This document shows positions 1 through 5,026 of a stretch of DNA of 9,335 bases, piece after piece. Position numbers and translations under genes: made by a program. The stretch's first letter is position 1; each line of letters opens with the position of its first letter. A model generated the notes under the pieces. That model did not search any database, was not told the DNA's origin, and saw only the letters and a program-made list of their open reading frames with translations. Source of the stretch: Aquabacterium sp. (lineage in GTDB: Bacteria; Pseudomonadota; Gammaproteobacteria; Burkholderiales; Burkholderiaceae_C); the NCBI GenBank assembly GCA_017989885.1, contig JAGNPA010000035.1:1244-10578 (forward strand), written 5' to 3'.

Positions 1-1
1 C

Positions 2-133
2 GCCGAGGATGCGTTCGATCTGCGCGGTGGCTGCGGCTTCACCTTTGGCAACGGTTGTTCGGATGGTGCAAGCGATTCCAGCCTGTTTGGTGGAACCAAG
101 AAGCGCACCATTCCCATCAAGTCGGAGGTGTGA
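2..133 (+). CDS. narH: Respiratory nitrate reductase beta subunit NarH, C-terminal end (5' partial)
   Basis: Only the last 43 codons are in the window; the reading frame is open at the left edge and stops at TGA 131-133. NarH is the iron-sulfur electron-transfer subunit of the membrane-bound nitrate reductase, passing electrons from NarI haem to the NarG molybdenum site on the cytoplasmic side. The visible tail contains GCGFTFGNGCSDG followed by a basic stretch (KKRTIPIK), which resembles the glycine- and cysteine-rich end of known NarH proteins as I remember them. The identification is reinforced by narJ and narI following immediately, the usual narGHJI order. narJ begins 2 nt after the stop, and its Shine-Dalgarno GGAGG (124-128) lies inside the last narH codons, so translation is probably coupled. 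Confidence 0.88.
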   Translation, partial: AEDAFDLRGGCGFTFGNGCSDGASDSSLFGGTKKRTIPIKSEV

Positions 134-135
134 GC

Positions 136-861
136 ATGTTTGGCGCCCTTCAAACCAAGGCCGGCGCCCAGCCGGCTGCCTACAGCATGCGCGCTTTGGC
201 ACGCATGCTGACCTACCCGGATCAGGGCCTGCGCGAGCTGGTGCCTGACCTGCAGAAGGTGCTCTTTGACGAGGCGGCTCTGTCGCCCAATCGTCTGCGT
301 GGACTGAGCATGTTGCTGAGTTCGTGGCTGGACATGGAAGTCATGGAAGTCGAGCAAGGTTACGTTGACCTTTTCGACCGTGGACGCGCAACTTCCCTGC
401 ATCTGTTTGAGCACGTGCATGGGGACTCGCGTGACCGTGGTCCGGCCATGATTGACCTGGTCAAGACCTATGAGCAAGGCGGGCTGTTACTCGATCCTGA
501 CAAGATCGGTGGCGAGTTGCCCGACTATCTGCCCGTGGTCCTTGAGTTCGCCTCGACCTTGCCCGCATCTCAGATGCGGGAGTTCATCGGCGAGATCGCG
601 CACATCCTCAATGCCATCCATGCTGCCTTGCTCAAGCGGCGCAGTTTGTATGCGCACGTCTTGGCTGCTGTGCTTGAGATCGGACAACATCCCGTGGAGA
701 GCGTGGAAGTGCCGGAAGACGAGGACATCGACGCAGCCTGGGCAGAACCAGAAGCCTTCGCCGGTTGCAGCAGCAAGGGGCAGCAAAGCCCTGATCAGCC
801 TCAACCCATCCAGATCGTGCGGCGGACCGCATCGACCCCCCAACGAGGAGCATCAGCATGA
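136..861 (+). CDS. narJ: NarJ, nitrate reductase molybdenum cofactor assembly chaperone
   Basis: The 241-residue product is a cytoplasmic chaperone of the NarJ/TorD family. It binds apo-NarG and holds the NarGH complex until cofactors are inserted and it docks onto NarI. It is not part of the final enzyme. Family signatures seen are YVDLFDRGRATSLHLFEHVH at about residues 76-95, continuing with a GDSRDRGPAM stretch, and ELPDYLPVVLEF at about 127-138. The C-terminal 40 residues are acidic, then polar and proline/glutamine-rich, as is common in this family. I chose ATG 136 over the upstream in-frame ATG at 55 because 55 lies inside narH and 136 has GGAGG at 124-128, 7 nt away. The stop overlaps the narI start as ATGA, which implies coupled translation within the nar operon. 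Confidence 0.95.
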   Translation: MFGALQTKAGAQPAAYSMRALARMLTYPDQGLRELVPDLQKVLFDEAALSPNRLRGLSMLLSSWLDMEVMEVEQGYVDLFDRGRATSLHLFEHVHGDSRDRGPAMIDLVKTYEQGGLLLDPDKIGGELPDYLPVVLEFASTLPASQMREFIGEIAHILNAIHAALLKRRSLYAHVLAAVLEIGQHPVESVEVPEDEDIDAAWAEPEAFAGCSSKGQQSPDQPQPIQIVRRTASTPQRGASA

Positions 862-1559
862 GCCTCTCTCATCAATTCATCTTCGGCATCTATCCCTACA
901 TCTGCGGCGCCTTGTTCATCTTTGGCAGCCTGATGCGCTTTGACCGCGAGCAATACTCGTGGCGCAGTGAATCGAGCCAGATGTTGTCCACGGGCTCGCT
1001 GCGCGTGGGCTCCAACCTGTTCCACCTGGGGATCATCGGCCTGTTCTTTGGTCACTTCGTGGGCATGTTGACGCCTCACGCCGTGATCCACGCCCTGGGC
1101 GTGACGGCCGGGCAGAAGCAGATGCTGGCCGTGGTGGCCGGTGGCATCTTGGGGGTCATCGCCTTGATCGGCCTGATCCTGCTGATCCATCGCCGCCTGA
1201 CCAACCCTCGCGTGCGCGCCACCTCGCGTGGTCGTGACTTCCTGGTGCTGTTCTGGATTCTGGCCACGCTGCTGCTGGGCCTGTCCACGGTGCCGCTGTC
1301 CGTGCAACACAGCGATGGCGCCACCATGCTCAAGTTGATGTCGTGGGCACAGCACCTGGTCACGTTCCAGGGTGATGCCCCCAGCTTCATCACCGACGTG
1401 TCCGTGGTCTTCAAGATCCACATGTTCATGGGCATGAGCTTGTTCGCCATCTTCCCCTTCACCCGTCTGGTGCACGTGTGGAGCGGCTTTGCCTCGGTTG
1501 GCTACATCGCTCGTCCGTGGCAGGTCGTGCGCAGCCGCAAGATCGGCATCAACAAGTGA
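858..1559 (+). CDS. narI: NarI, respiratory nitrate reductase gamma subunit (cytochrome b)
   Basis: The 233-residue integral membrane protein anchors NarGH to the cytoplasmic membrane and oxidises quinol, passing electrons through two b-type haems. About five hydrophobic helices are visible, at roughly residues 6-26, 53-72, 88-111, 127-147 and 185-205. The four expected haem-ligand histidines are present: H56 and H66 in GSNLFHLGIIGLFFGHF, and H188 and H206 in VFKIHMFMG and TRLVHVWS. These match the ligands known from E. coli NarI (H56, H66, H187, H205) within one position. Length is close to the E. coli protein (225). The start at 858 overlaps the narJ stop and has GAGGAG at 845-850. Because the enzyme draws quinol, it depends functionally on the ubiquinone genes further downstream in this window. 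Confidence 0.97.
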   Translation: MSLSHQFIFGIYPYICGALFIFGSLMRFDREQYSWRSESSQMLSTGSLRVGSNLFHLGIIGLFFGHFVGMLTPHAVIHALGVTAGQKQMLAVVAGGILGVIALIGLILLIHRRLTNPRVRATSRGRDFLVLFWILATLLLGLSTVPLSVQHSDGATMLKLMSWAQHLVTFQGDAPSFITDVSVVFKIHMFMGMSLFAIFPFTRLVHVWSGFASVGYIARPWQVVRSRKIGINK

Positions 1560-1570
1560 GAGGTGAGGGC

Positions 1571-2365
1571 ATGATGAGCGTGAACCTTTCCACCGCAGGG
1601 GCGCTCCCCCTGCGTGTCGGTGACGTGCTGCTGGCCGATGACGCGGCCAGCCTGACCGAAGCAGAGTGCCGCCAACGTGCCAGCCTGGAGTTGTTGCGCC
1701 AGGCGGCCATCGACGAGGGCCTGCTGGCCGCCGACGATCCTCAACCGGTCGACGGTGTGATGACCGAGGCGGCCGCCGAGGCCATCGACCTGTGGCTCGC
1801 CCAGAACCTGCAGGTGCCTGAACCCGATGAGGCGTCCTGCCGGCGGCATTACGCCGCTCACCCTTCGCAGTACGCGCTGGGTGAGCGCGTGCAGGCGCGC
1901 CACATTCTGTTCGCGGTCACGCCAGGCGTCGACGTGAAGGCCTTGCGCCTGCGCGCCGAGCAGGCCTTGCTGGATGTGCGTGCCGAGCCGCGTCGCTTTG
2001 CCGAGGTGGCCGCTGACCTGTCCAACTGCCCCAGCTCCACGCAGGGCGGCGACCTGGGCTGGCTCAGTGCGGCCGATTGCGCGCCAGAGTTCGCCCGCGA
2101 GCTGTTCGGGCAGGACGAGGGCACCGCCAACGTGGGTGTCTTGCCGCGACTGGTGCACAGCCGTTTCGGCCTGCACGTGGTCGAGGTGCTGCAGCGCGAC
2201 CCCGGTCAGATGCAGCCTTTCGAGGTCGTGCAAGACGCCGTGGCCCAGTCTCTGCGCCAGCAGGTCTGGGTGACGGCGCTGCGCCAGGCCATGCAGTTGC
2301 TGGCCGGCCGTTGGGAGGTCCGCGGCGTGGACCTGGATGTGGCTGACTCACCGCTGTTGCAGTAA
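1571..2365 (+). CDS. NifM/PpiC-type parvulin peptidyl-prolyl cis-trans isomerase of the nar operon
   Basis: The 264-residue product has a helical N-terminal part (about 1-104) and a parvulin rotamase domain (about 105-208). Domain marks are VQARHILF with H111, the SNCPSSTQGGDLGWL stretch at about 151-165, and FGLHVVEV with H202. These are the usual conserved histidines and glycine-rich segment of PpiC/NifM enzymes. No signal peptide or membrane helix is seen, so it should act in the cytoplasm, unlike SurA or PrsA. It starts 11 nt after narI behind a purine-rich GAGAGGTGAGGG. A NifM-like isomerase directly after narI is known in other denitrifiers such as Pseudomonas. A role in folding or maturing nitrate reductase is inferred from this position only. 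ATG 1574 is an equally possible start, one codon later. Confidence 0.88.
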   Translation: MMSVNLSTAGALPLRVGDVLLADDAASLTEAECRQRASLELLRQAAIDEGLLAADDPQPVDGVMTEAAAEAIDLWLAQNLQVPEPDEASCRRHYAAHPSQYALGERVQARHILFAVTPGVDVKALRLRAEQALLDVRAEPRRFAEVAADLSNCPSSTQGGDLGWLSAADCAPEFARELFGQDEGTANVGVLPRLVHSRFGLHVVEVLQRDPGQMQPFEVVQDAVAQSLRQQVWVTALRQAMQLLAGRWEVRGVDLDVADSPLLQ

Positions 2366-2369
2366 ACGC

Positions 2370-3071
2370 ATGGATGACGAACTGCTCAAGCGGATCCGCC
2401 GCTTTCGAACGGACTACTTCCCCCAGTACCAGGGGCAGTTCAAGGCGTTGGTTGAGCAGGGGCAGCACCCAACGATCCTGTTCGTTGGGTGCTCCGACTC
2501 CCGCCTCTTGCCTTACATGTTGACGGGGGCTGGGCCAGGTGAACTGTTCATCGTGCGCAACGTCGGCGCACTGGTACCACCCTACAACGGGCTGCACGGC
2601 CTGCATGGCACGGCGGCGGCCATTGAATACGCAGTGCTCAATCTGCACGTCAGCCACATCGTGGTCTGCGGGCACTCGCACTGCGGCGCCGTGAAGGCGC
2701 TCTACGAAGAAATCTCCCCGGAAGCGCAGAACCTCAACGCCTGGCTGGATCTGGCCCGTGAGGCGACGTTGCCGGTGCAGGTGACAGAGGAAGCCTTGCG
2801 TCGCACCGAGCAGCGCTCCGTGGTACTGCAACTCGAACGCCTGATGGACTACCCGATGGTGCGCCAGCGGGTGGAGAAGCGCCAGATTGCCCTGCATGGC
2901 TGGCACTACGTCATCGAAGACGGTGAAATCCACGTCTTTGACGTCAAGTCGGGCAAGTTCGTCCCGGCATCGACGGCCGAGCACAGCGGCACCGGGCCGT
3001 ATCACGACATGGACGTCGACAGCAGTTCGATCTTCAACGAGGTCGACTCGTCCTGGTATCCGCCCTGCTGA
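2370..3071 (+). CDS. Beta-class carbonic anhydrase
   Basis: The 233-residue enzyme should interconvert CO2 and bicarbonate in the cytoplasm using zinc. Motifs are complete: CSDSR at residues 41-45 (zinc ligand C41, with the D43/R45 dyad), RNVGALVPP at 63-71, GTAAAIEYAV at 80-89, and GHSHCGAVKAL at 101-111 with zinc ligands H102 and C105. It begins only 4 nt after the isomerase stop. I see no good Shine-Dalgarno, so coupled translation from the gene upstream is likely. An in-frame ATG at 2337 would add 11 residues (WLTHRCCSKR-like), but the family normally begins with a short helix such as DDELLKRIRRF, so 2370 is preferred. Its place at the end of a nar operon is notable; a link to CO2/bicarbonate or pH balance during nitrate respiration is inference. 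Confidence 0.93.
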   Translation: MDDELLKRIRRFRTDYFPQYQGQFKALVEQGQHPTILFVGCSDSRLLPYMLTGAGPGELFIVRNVGALVPPYNGLHGLHGTAAAIEYAVLNLHVSHIVVCGHSHCGAVKALYEEISPEAQNLNAWLDLAREATLPVQVTEEALRRTEQRSVVLQLERLMDYPMVRQRVEKRQIALHGWHYVIEDGEIHVFDVKSGKFVPASTAEHSGTGPYHDMDVDSSSIFNEVDSSWYPPC

Positions 3072-3072
3072 G

Positions 3073-3121
3073 GGGCGTGCGCCCGCTTGAAGTTTCCTCG
3101 CTCAACTGAAGGGCGTACGCC
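3073..3121 (+). repeat. Repeated GC palindrome-like element after the carbonic anhydrase gene
   Basis: GGGCGTGCGCC (3073-3083) recurs as GGGCGTACGCC (3111-3121) with one difference. The second copy contains the perfect palindrome GGCGTACGCC. The two copies can also pair with each other as a 10-bp stem with one G-U pair around a 28-nt loop. It directly follows the stop of the carbonic anhydrase gene and could weaken read-through or protect the 3' end of the nar transcript. No T-run follows, so it is not a standard intrinsic terminator. Confidence 0.35.
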
Positions 3122-3165
3122 ATTCGGACGAGGGGGAAACGAGGGGGTCATCCGTGAGGGTGGCT

Positions 3166-3179
3166 TTGCGCAGCATCAA
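3166..3179 (+). promoter_or_regulatory. FNR/Dnr-type box upstream of the Crp/Fnr regulator gene
   Basis: TTGCG-CAGC-ATCAA fits the TTGAT-N4-ATCAA consensus of FNR/Anr/Dnr proteins at 8 of 10 positions, with a perfect right half and flanking T and A. Its centre (3172.5) is 29.5 nt from the first base of the proposed -10 hexamer at 3202, which puts the box at -41.5, the class II activator position. The regulator encoded just downstream has the matching E-x-x-S-R recognition helix, so autoregulation is likely. A related FNR-family protein elsewhere in the genome could also use the site. Confidence 0.72.
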
Positions 3180-3201
3180 ATCCACACCCCTGACTTATAC
3201 C

Positions 3202-3207
3202 CAGAAT
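3202..3207 (+). promoter_or_regulatory. Probable -10 element of the Crp/Fnr regulator promoter
   Basis: CAGAAT matches TATAAT at four of six positions. With the box at 3166-3179 it predicts transcription from about 3214, giving a 28-nt leader that contains GGAGGG at 3230-3235 before ATG 3242. There is no good -35 hexamer, as expected for a class II activated promoter. Confidence 0.6.
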
Positions 3208-3241
3208 CCTACTCAATTCATCGGATTTTGGAGGGTCAAAC

Positions 3242-3937
3242 ATGGTTTCGCGTCGCTTGGATGTGGTGTCCTATCTGGGCAGTCAGGTCTTGTTTCAGAA
3301 CATGTCCGAGGCGGAGTTGCAGCGCATCGCGGCCGCATCGTGTGTTCGGCGCGTGCAGCGCGGCACCGAGATCTTTGCGGCCGGGGACGACTGCGAGGAT
3401 CTGTACCTCGTGGTGGATGGGCTGGTGAAGCTCTACGCGAAAGGCCCCAATGGCCACGAGAAGGTCATTGAAGTGGTGGGCGCAGGGGGCTGCGTGACCG
3501 AGGCCCTCTTGTTCAATGACCAGCCACACAGCGTCAATGCCAGCGCCCTGGCCGACGTTCAGATGGTCGAGGTGCCCAAGGACGTGCTGATGACCGAGCT
3601 GAACCGCAGCCCCGAGATGGCATTGCGCTTCATCACCGACCTGTCGCGCCGCTTTGCGGGTCTGGTGCGTGACATCGAAGCCCTGACCCTGCACTCGGGC
3701 ATCAAGCGTGTGGTGGACTATCTGGTGCACTCGCCTGATGTCGGGCAGGTGCCCGTCTCGCAGCGCGATGCCACGGTGTCCTTGCCGGCCAGCAAAGGCA
3801 CGATCGCCTCGCTGCTGTCTGTCACTCCCGAGCACTTTTCCCGCATCCTCCACGAACTGCAGGCCAACGGCCTGATCGCCGTGAACCGCCGCCAGATCCA
3901 CATTCCGGATGTGCAGCGGCTGGCGTGCTACGGGTGA
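3242..3937 (+). CDS. Crp/Fnr-family transcriptional regulator, Dnr/NnrR-like
   Basis: The 231-residue product has a cyclic-nucleotide-binding-type beta-barrel (about 16-125), a dimerisation helix (about 126-160) and a C-terminal winged helix-turn-helix (about 176-225). The recognition helix reads TPEHFSRIL at 195-203; E197, S200 and R201 correspond to the E-x-x-S-R residues with which FNR reads TTGAT half-sites. Four cysteines (34, 51, 84, 229) are scattered and do not form the N-terminal FNR [4Fe-4S] cluster, so direct O2 sensing by that mechanism is unlikely. In Dnr and NnrR, proteins of this layout respond to nitric oxide through haem; this is inferred here. GGAGGG lies 6 nt before ATG 3242. 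Its own promoter and that of ubiU carry boxes it could bind, and nar genes and nnrS flank it, all pointing to a denitrification regulator. Confidence 0.88.
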   Translation: MVSRRLDVVSYLGSQVLFQNMSEAELQRIAAASCVRRVQRGTEIFAAGDDCEDLYLVVDGLVKLYAKGPNGHEKVIEVVGAGGCVTEALLFNDQPHSVNASALADVQMVEVPKDVLMTELNRSPEMALRFITDLSRRFAGLVRDIEALTLHSGIKRVVDYLVHSPDVGQVPVSQRDATVSLPASKGTIASLLSVTPEHFSRILHELQANGLIAVNRRQIHIPDVQRLACYG

Positions 3938-4005
3938 TGCAGGGTTGAAACAATTGCCCCCTAGAATCGAACACGGTTGTCCCCCTGTCGTTCAACGGAG
4001 CTCCC

Positions 4006-4266
4006 ATGCTGTCAGAAGAAAAAAAGCAGGAATTCATTGGCGCGCTCACGCAGAGAATCCGCGCCAATGGCCGGTCCGAGGCTTGCCCGATGTGTGGCAA
4101 CGAGAAGTTTCTGATGGTCGATGCCTGTCTGGTCAATGTGCTGCAGCCCGACGTCAAGAGCGTGACGCTCACGGGGGCTTCCATTCCCACCTTGGCCATC
4201 ATCTGTGACAACTGTGGCTACCTGAGCCAGCACGCCGTGGGCGCGCTGGGGGTGGCGCCTACCTGA
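4006..4266 (+). CDS. Small zinc-ribbon protein of unknown function
   Basis: The 86-residue protein has two knuckles, CPMCG (C27, C30) and CDNCG (C67, C70), about 37 residues apart, the layout of a zinc ribbon. A fifth cysteine (C41) is between them. The N-terminal 22 residues (SEEKKQEFIGALTQRIRAN) look like an amphipathic helix. No signal peptide or membrane segment is visible. CGGAG at 3996-4000 lies 5 nt before ATG 4006, a good ribosome binding site. It is 68 nt after the regulator gene in the same direction, and convergent with the DGC gene, whose stop is 15 nt away. I do not recognise a defined family and the molecular role is unknown. Candidate partners are nucleic acid or another protein, as for most small zinc ribbons. 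Confidence 0.8.
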   Translation: MLSEEKKQEFIGALTQRIRANGRSEACPMCGNEKFLMVDACLVNVLQPDVKSVTLTGASIPTLAIICDNCGYLSQHAVGALGVAPT

Positions 4267-4281
4267 GTCCGGTAGAAAAAG

Positions 4282-4710
4282 TCACCCGCCGGGCGATGAC
4301 CGGTGTGCGGTCTGCGCCGCGTACTGTGCGTTCAGGGCCTGCACCTGCTGGCGCAATTCGGGCAGGAGCTCGCGGGCCTGGTCTTCGTCAAAATCGGTCC
4401 GGTAGACCTTCTTGACGCCACGTTGCGCCAGTTGGATGTGCACCGTGGGGCTGAGACCGTGCTGTGCCAGAGAGGCCTTCACGCAGGCGAGGGCGCAGCC
4501 GTCGATCGCGACGATGGGGCGGCCGTGTTGCACTGCCTCCTGAGCGGTGCGGACCAGCTTGGGCACATGTCCGCCCACACCGGCAATGCACGACATCTCG
4601 GCGCTGCCTTCACGGTCCAGTCGGACGGCGAGGTGGTTGGCGAGTTGCGCGGCACTGGAGCAACCGGAGCAGGCGTACAGCAGGGTGAGTTGTTCGTTTT
4701 CGCGAGCCAT
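4282..4710 (-). CDS. DGC-domain putative zinc-binding cysteine protein
   Basis: The 142-residue protein carries the Asp-Gly-Cys motif of the DGC family within AIDGCALACVKASL (D70, G71, C72, with C76). It also has an N-terminal YACSGCSSAAQ with C14-x-x-C17, and C41 in MSCIAGVGGHV. The five cysteines could bind zinc or an iron-sulfur cluster; the family is annotated as zinc-binding without a proven function. The frame is open upstream to 5037, but the residues before MARENEQLTLLY are low-complexity and unlike a protein domain, so I start at 4710 although its ribosome site (GGGA) is weak. The last 15 residues look disordered. The gene is convergent with the zinc-ribbon gene and divergent from ubiU, sharing a 316-nt control region with FNR-like boxes. 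This context suggests an anaerobic respiration role, which is inference. Confidence 0.82.
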   Translation of the reverse strand: MARENEQLTLLYACSGCSSAAQLANHLAVRLDREGSAEMSCIAGVGGHVPKLVRTAQEAVQHGRPIVAIDGCALACVKASLAQHGLSPTVHIQLAQRGVKKVYRTDFDEDQARELLPELRQQVQALNAQYAAQTAHRSSPGG

Positions 4711-4740
4711 GGCGGGGTCCCAACGTGCGTCGGGTTCGGG

Positions 4741-4880
4741 TGAACGATGGGTGTACGGATCATGAGCCAGTGAAGCGGTTTTGGGGAGGGGGCAAGGCTG
4801 CGAAGTGACGGGCTCTTGCTGCGCATCAAAACGGGCTGATCGGACGATGTGACAGGCCGCCATCGTTCTTTTGAACGATG
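4741..4880. repeat. GAACGATG repeats including a perfect inverted repeat in the DGC-ubiU intergenic region
   Basis: CATCGTTC (4861-4868) and GAACGATG (4873-4880) form perfect 8-bp arms around TTTT. A third copy, GAACGATG at 4742-4749 within TGAACGATGGG, lies 31 nt upstream of the DGC start. The palindrome centre (4870.5) is at about -92 relative to the proposed ubiU start site at 4963. The arrangement looks more like an operator pair between two divergent genes than a terminator, since neither side has a T-run after the stem. The binding protein is unknown. Confidence 0.45.
4816..4829. promoter_or_regulatory. FNR/Dnr-type box in the divergent DGC-ubiU region
   Basis: TTGCT-GCGC-ATCAA matches TTGAT-N4-ATCAA at 9 of 10 positions, the best match of the three boxes in this window. 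It is 106 nt from the DGC start codon and its centre is about 140 nt upstream of the proposed ubiU start site. I find no -10 hexamer at the class II distance on either strand. On the minus strand CATGAT (4764 to 4759) would place it near -70, close to a class I position. It may act on the DGC gene or as a second upstream site for ubiU. Confidence 0.5.
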
Positions 4881-4914
4881 CGCCGGGCGGATCGGGTCGT
4901 CCGGTCGGTTTGCT

Positions 4915-4928
4915 TTGCGTCATCTCAA
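4915..4928 (+). promoter_or_regulatory. FNR/Dnr-type box of the ubiUVT-nnrS promoter
   Basis: TTGCG-TCAT-CTCAA keeps the TTG-N8-CAA core and matches the FNR consensus at 7 of 10 positions. The left half TTGCG and the flanking T and A are the same as in the box before the Crp/Fnr regulator gene. Its centre (4921.5) is 29.5 nt from the first base of CAGAAT at 4951, exactly as at the regulator promoter, so the box sits at -41.5. This supports activation of the anaerobic ubiquinone genes by a Dnr/FNR-family protein. Confidence 0.68.
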
Positions 4929-4950
4929 AACCCTGACACGGTCTCGTCAC

Positions 4951-4956
4951 CAGAAT
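4951..4956 (+). promoter_or_regulatory. Probable -10 element of the ubiUVT-nnrS promoter
   Basis: CAGAAT is the same hexamer as at the regulator promoter and stands 22 nt after the end of the box in both. Transcription is predicted from about 4963, giving a leader of about 64 nt before ubiU. No recognisable -35 hexamer is present. Confidence 0.58.
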
Positions 4957-5026
4957 TCGCCCGATGGACCGATCAAGGGTTTGCCCGTGGGGCGACGCCT
5001 GCCGGTCCTTGGATGAAAGGCTGGAG

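Noticed and set aside
2064..3005. Long minus-strand open frame of 313 codons opposite the parvulin and carbonic anhydrase genes
   Set aside because: The translation is proline/arginine-rich and without motifs, while both + strand genes are clearly conserved families. It is a GC-driven shadow.
3087..3105. TTGA-N11-TCAA as another FNR-type box
   Set aside because: The spacing is wrong for a 14-bp FNR/Dnr site and the inner bases do not form a palindrome. The better site is at 3166-3179.
3945..3967. TTGAAA and TAGAAT before the zinc-ribbon gene as a promoter, or a sigma-32-like TTGAAA/CCCC pair
   Set aside because: The two hexamers are only 11 nt apart, far from 16-18, and the gap before the CCCC run is also too short for a heat-shock promoter. 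TAGAAT may still be a -10, but no matching upstream element was found.
4267..4281. Bidirectional terminator between the convergent zinc-ribbon and DGC genes
   Set aside because: The gap is only 15 nt and no stem with an adjacent T-run could be found on either strand. Termination must use something else or lie within the opposing genes.
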